Shown here in pieces: positions 5,088 to 6,828 of a DNA stretch of 6,828 nucleotides (the first letter of the stretch is position 1; every line of letters starts with the position of its first letter). The DNA lies in the NCBI GenBank assembly GCA_021850405.1, contig JAJZMA010000250.1, positions 1 to 6,828 on the forward strand, in the 5' to 3' direction. A program made the position numbers and the translations under genes. This stretch comes from a bacterium (GTDB lineage: Bacteria > Chloroflexota > Dormibacteria > Aeolococcales > Aeolococcaceae). The notes under the pieces were generated by a model that saw only the letters and a list, made by a program, of their open reading frames with translations, searched no databases and had not been told where the DNA came from.

Positions 5088-5867
5088 TTAAAAGATAGGG
5101 GGTCGCTTCTCGCGGAAGGCGGCCATGCCTTCCTGTGCTGCGGGTGTAAGCGACAGCTTGGCGAGCCTTGCCGCGAGCAGCGGGAGCGCCTCTGGCACGG
5201 GAGCCAGGGAATCCATCTGCCAGGCACGTTTGCCAGCAGCCAGGGTGTCTGGGCTTAGCGGTGCCAGCTTCTGGGCAAGCTGCATGACACTGCCCATCAG
5301 ATCTTCCTGGGGGACGACCGCATTTACGAGACCCCAGTCCAGCGCCTTTGCTGCGCTTACCGGCTCTCCCAGCAGGCACAGCTCCATCGCCCTCTTTGGT
5401 GTTATCTGTTCCCGCAGCAGGGCAGTTACCATCATGGGCCAGAGTCCAACGCGCACCTCTGGTGTCCCAAACACTGCTGTCTTGCCTGCAACTGCCATGT
5501 CGCAGCAGAGCACAAGGCCAAGACCGCCAGCAAGAGCTGCTCCGTTAACCGCAGCTATCGTTGGGCACCGCAGGCCCCAAAGACGCAGGAAGAGTTCCTG
5601 CAGGGCCCTGGCATAGGCAAGATGCGCTTCTGGATCCTTCCGGTTGAGCGCTTCCTTGAGGTCGGCCCCCGCGCAGAACGCCCTGTCGCCAGCAGCAGCC
5701 AGGATGACACACCGGACTGATGGATCCTGCTCCGCTTCCAGAAGGGCATCACTGAGTGCCTCTATCAGCGCCATGCTGAGCGCGTTTCTGTGCGCTGGAT
5801 CGTTTAGCGTTACTGTGGCTATGGACTGCTCGTAGCTTGACTGGACAAAGGCGGAGGTGACGGCCAT
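5088..5867 (-). CDS. Enoyl-CoA hydratase/isomerase (crotonase) family protein
   Basis: A 259-residue crotonase-fold enzyme acting on a CoA thioester in the cytoplasm. The two backbone oxyanion-hole segments are clear: AFCAGADLK (about 63-71) and NGAALAGGLGLVLCCDMAVA (about 108-127). Of the two catalytic glutamates of classical enoyl-CoA hydratase, the second is present (E137 in FGTPEVRVGLWPMM). The first is replaced by glycine (G117 in GGLGLVLCCD), a pattern also seen in methylglutaconyl-CoA hydratase-like and related crotonases. The exact reaction (hydratase, isomerase or other) therefore cannot be fixed. The frame is open upstream to an ATG at 6146, but that extension looks non-coding. ATG 5867 has AAAGGGAG six bases upstream and gives the family's usual N-terminus. 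The gene is divergent from clpB and ends before the shared terminator. Confidence 0.9.
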   Translation of the reverse strand: MAVTSAFVQSSYEQSIATVTLNDPAHRNALSMALIEALSDALLEAEQDPSVRCVILAAAGDRAFCAGADLKEALNRKDPEAHLAYARALQELFLRLWGLRCPTIAAVNGAALAGGLGLVLCCDMAVAGKTAVFGTPEVRVGLWPMMVTALLREQITPKRAMELCLLGEPVSAAKALDWGLVNAVVPQEDLMGSVMQLAQKLAPLSPDTLAAGKRAWQMDSLAPVPEALPLLAARLAKLSLTPAAQEGMAAFREKRPPIF

Positions 5868-6184
5868 GGCTGCTCCCTTTTGGGTCATTGGCGGGCATGG
5901 GGCAACCGCGCGCGAGAGCGGCTGCAGGTATCCCGCCTTCCTTACAAGGCTAGAGAATGCCACATCAGGCAGGAGAGCTGGGCAGCCGGTTGTAAGCCCG
6001 GCTACTCGTGCGCGTGGGTTCCCCGGGGCGGCGGTACGGCATGTCTGTAGGCCATGATTGGAATCTGGCCTTGCGAGGTACTTATGCTGTAGCAGGTATC
6101 CTGTTTCTTCACCGCTGCCCAAAGGTTTAGCGGCGACACAGGGCACGTGGCAGATGCGGGTGGACTATTGAGTACGGAGTACTG
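5868..6184. promoter_or_regulatory. Divergent control region between crotonase gene and clpB
   Basis: These 317 bases contain no supported gene. Both genes must be started from here. Visible structure: a dyad AGGCCA (6049-6054) N11 TGGCCT (6066-6071), a direct repeat GCAGGTATCC at 5924-5933 and 6092-6101, and a hairpin over the clpB ribosome-binding site at 6171-6183. A weak sigma-70-like pair for clpB could be TTGGAA (6058-6063) and TATGCT (6083-6088), but the 19-base spacing is poor. I did not see a CIRCE element, a CtsR box, or a full HspR-type HAIR dyad, the usual repressor sites of heat-shock genes. Confidence 0.45.
6171..6183 (+). promoter_or_regulatory. Small hairpin over the clpB ribosome-binding site
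   Basis: AGTAC-GGA-GTACT is a 5-base inverted repeat with a 3-base loop ending one base before the clpB ATG. The Shine-Dalgarno GGAG (6176-6179) lies across the loop and the 3' arm. It could weakly hide the site at low temperature, as RNA thermometers do for heat-shock genes, but the stem is short and could be chance. Confidence 0.3.
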
Positions 6185-6828
6185 ATGAGACTGGACCGGC
6201 TGACAACAAAGTCAACTGAGGCGCTGACTGAGGCACAATCGCTCGCGACCGGATATGGGCATGCAGTAATTGAGCCAGAGGAGCTGCTGCTTGCCCTGCT
6301 GGAGCAGCCTGAAGGGGTCGTGCCTGGCATACTCGAACGGATTGGAGTTGCGCCTGGTTCCATTGCTGCCCAGCTGCGAAAACAGCTTGAGGCGCTTCCG
6401 AGCCAGCATGGTGCGACAGGGTCAGCAGCAATGGGTCCAAGGCTCCAGGAGGTGCTCGAGGGGGCCTTTTCCGAGATGGAGCGGCTGCAGGACGAGTACG
6501 TGTCAACCGAGCATCTCCTCCTGGCCGTGATTCGCTCGTCTGGTAGCGCGGCAAGACTGCTGTCCCAGGCAGGTGTCACCGCAGAAGCAGTGCTTGGCGC
6601 ACTCGCCCAGATCCGCGGCACCCAGCGGGTTACAGATACCGATCCCGAGCAGAAGTATGAGGCTCTGGAGCGGTATGGACGCGACCTGACCCGGCTGGCA
6701 GCCAGGGGAAAAATCGATCCGGTGATAGGGAGAGACACAGAAATTCGCCGGGTCATCCAGGTGCTCTCCCGCCGCACCAAGAACAATCCTGTCCTCATTG
6801 GCGAACCGGGAGTGGGTAAGACCGCCAT
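6185..6828 (+). CDS. clpB: ATP-dependent disaggregase ClpB, 5' part
   Basis: The first 214 residues of ClpB, the Hsp100 hexameric ATPase that works with DnaK to resolubilise protein aggregates in the cytoplasm. The Clp N-domain double repeat spans about residues 1-145 ([18 protein letters not shown], then [10 protein letters not shown] at 107-116). It is followed by the ClpB-typical [17 protein letters not shown] (153-169), [20 protein letters not shown] (175-194), [19 protein letters not shown], and the first Walker A motif GEPGVGKT at 206-213, the same position as in E. coli ClpB. The [10 protein letters not shown] sequence favours ClpB over ClpC. ATG 6185 fits the family N-terminus and has GGAG five bases upstream. 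The gene is complete at its 5' end and cut by the window edge, so the second ATPase domain is not seen. Heat-shock control is expected from the family but no known operator is visible. Confidence 0.95.
   Translation, partial: MRLDRLTTKSTEALTEAQSLATGYGHAVIEPEELLLALLEQPEGVVPGILERIGVAPGSIAAQLRKQLEALPSQHGATGSAAMGPRLQEVLEGAFSEMERLQDEYVSTEHLLLAVIRSSGSAARLLSQAGVTAEAVLGALAQIRGTQRVTDTDPEQKYEALERYGRDLTRLAARGKIDPVIGRDTEIRRVIQVLSRRTKNNPVLIGEPGVGKTA

Noticed and set aside
5990..6045. tRNA-like stretch with GGGTTCCCC
   Set aside because: No acceptor stem, anticodon arm or proper T-loop (GTTCRA) could be built around it.
5868..6146. N-terminal extension of the crotonase gene up to ATG 6146
   Set aside because: The extension has non-coding composition and no homology features. 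The internal ATG 5867 has a good ribosome-binding site and matches the family N-terminus.
6160..6187. HspR-type HAIR operator (CTTGAGT-N7-ACTCAAG) before clpB
   Set aside because: Only TTGAGT resembles a half-site, and the matching ACTCAAG half is absent.
6127..6828. Minus-strand open frame of 233 codons at the right edge
   Set aside because: Antisense to clpB. The Ser/Arg-rich translation is typical of a shadow frame.

Overview
This window holds a run of bacterial chromosomal genes with mixed functions and short intergenic gaps. The lineage cannot be fixed from the sequence. The spacing, the Shine-Dalgarno sites and the MEP-pathway gene ispH all fit a free-living bacterium of moderately high GC. 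A Chloroflexota-like or similar environmental lineage is possible, but that is only an impression. No tRNA, rRNA, CRISPR array or complete mobile element was seen.

Layout. The left edge (1-443) is the 3' part of a polyprenyl (isoprenoid) synthase gene. It is about 68% GC by hand count and ends abruptly, short of the usual C-terminus. From about 420 the composition drops to about 53% GC, so the left edge looks like a foreign, rearranged or chimeric segment joined to the rest. A small unrecognised protein follows on the plus strand (731-1069). It opens with three tandem Cys-Ala-His-Cys heptads and is the most unusual gene here.

A minus-strand block comes next. Read in transcription order it is a stand-alone biotin carrier protein (4080 to 3871), IspH of the MEP isoprenoid pathway (3650 to 2787), a four-helix membrane protein (2561 to 2112), and a glycerophosphodiester phosphodiesterase-like enzyme (2095 to 1328). 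The last two are 16 bases apart and probably co-transcribed. The other gaps are about 220 bases.

On the plus strand, 4321-5034 encodes a soluble protein with a Tim44-like domain. It converges on a crotonase-family enoyl-CoA hydratase/isomerase (5867 to 5088), and a strong hairpin between them can serve as a bidirectional terminator. The right edge is the start of clpB, the heat-shock disaggregase (6185 onward, cut by the window). It is transcribed divergently from the crotonase gene across a 317-base control region with several small dyads, one of which encloses the clpB ribosome-binding site.

Functionally the set is mostly housekeeping: isoprenoid precursors (IspH and perhaps the polyprenyl synthase), acyl-CoA and biotin-dependent carboxylation chemistry, phospholipid turnover and protein quality control. 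No obvious new multi-gene system was found. The points most worth a second look are the CAHC-repeat protein, the abrupt junction near 420, and the hairpins near 4200, 5030 and 6175.
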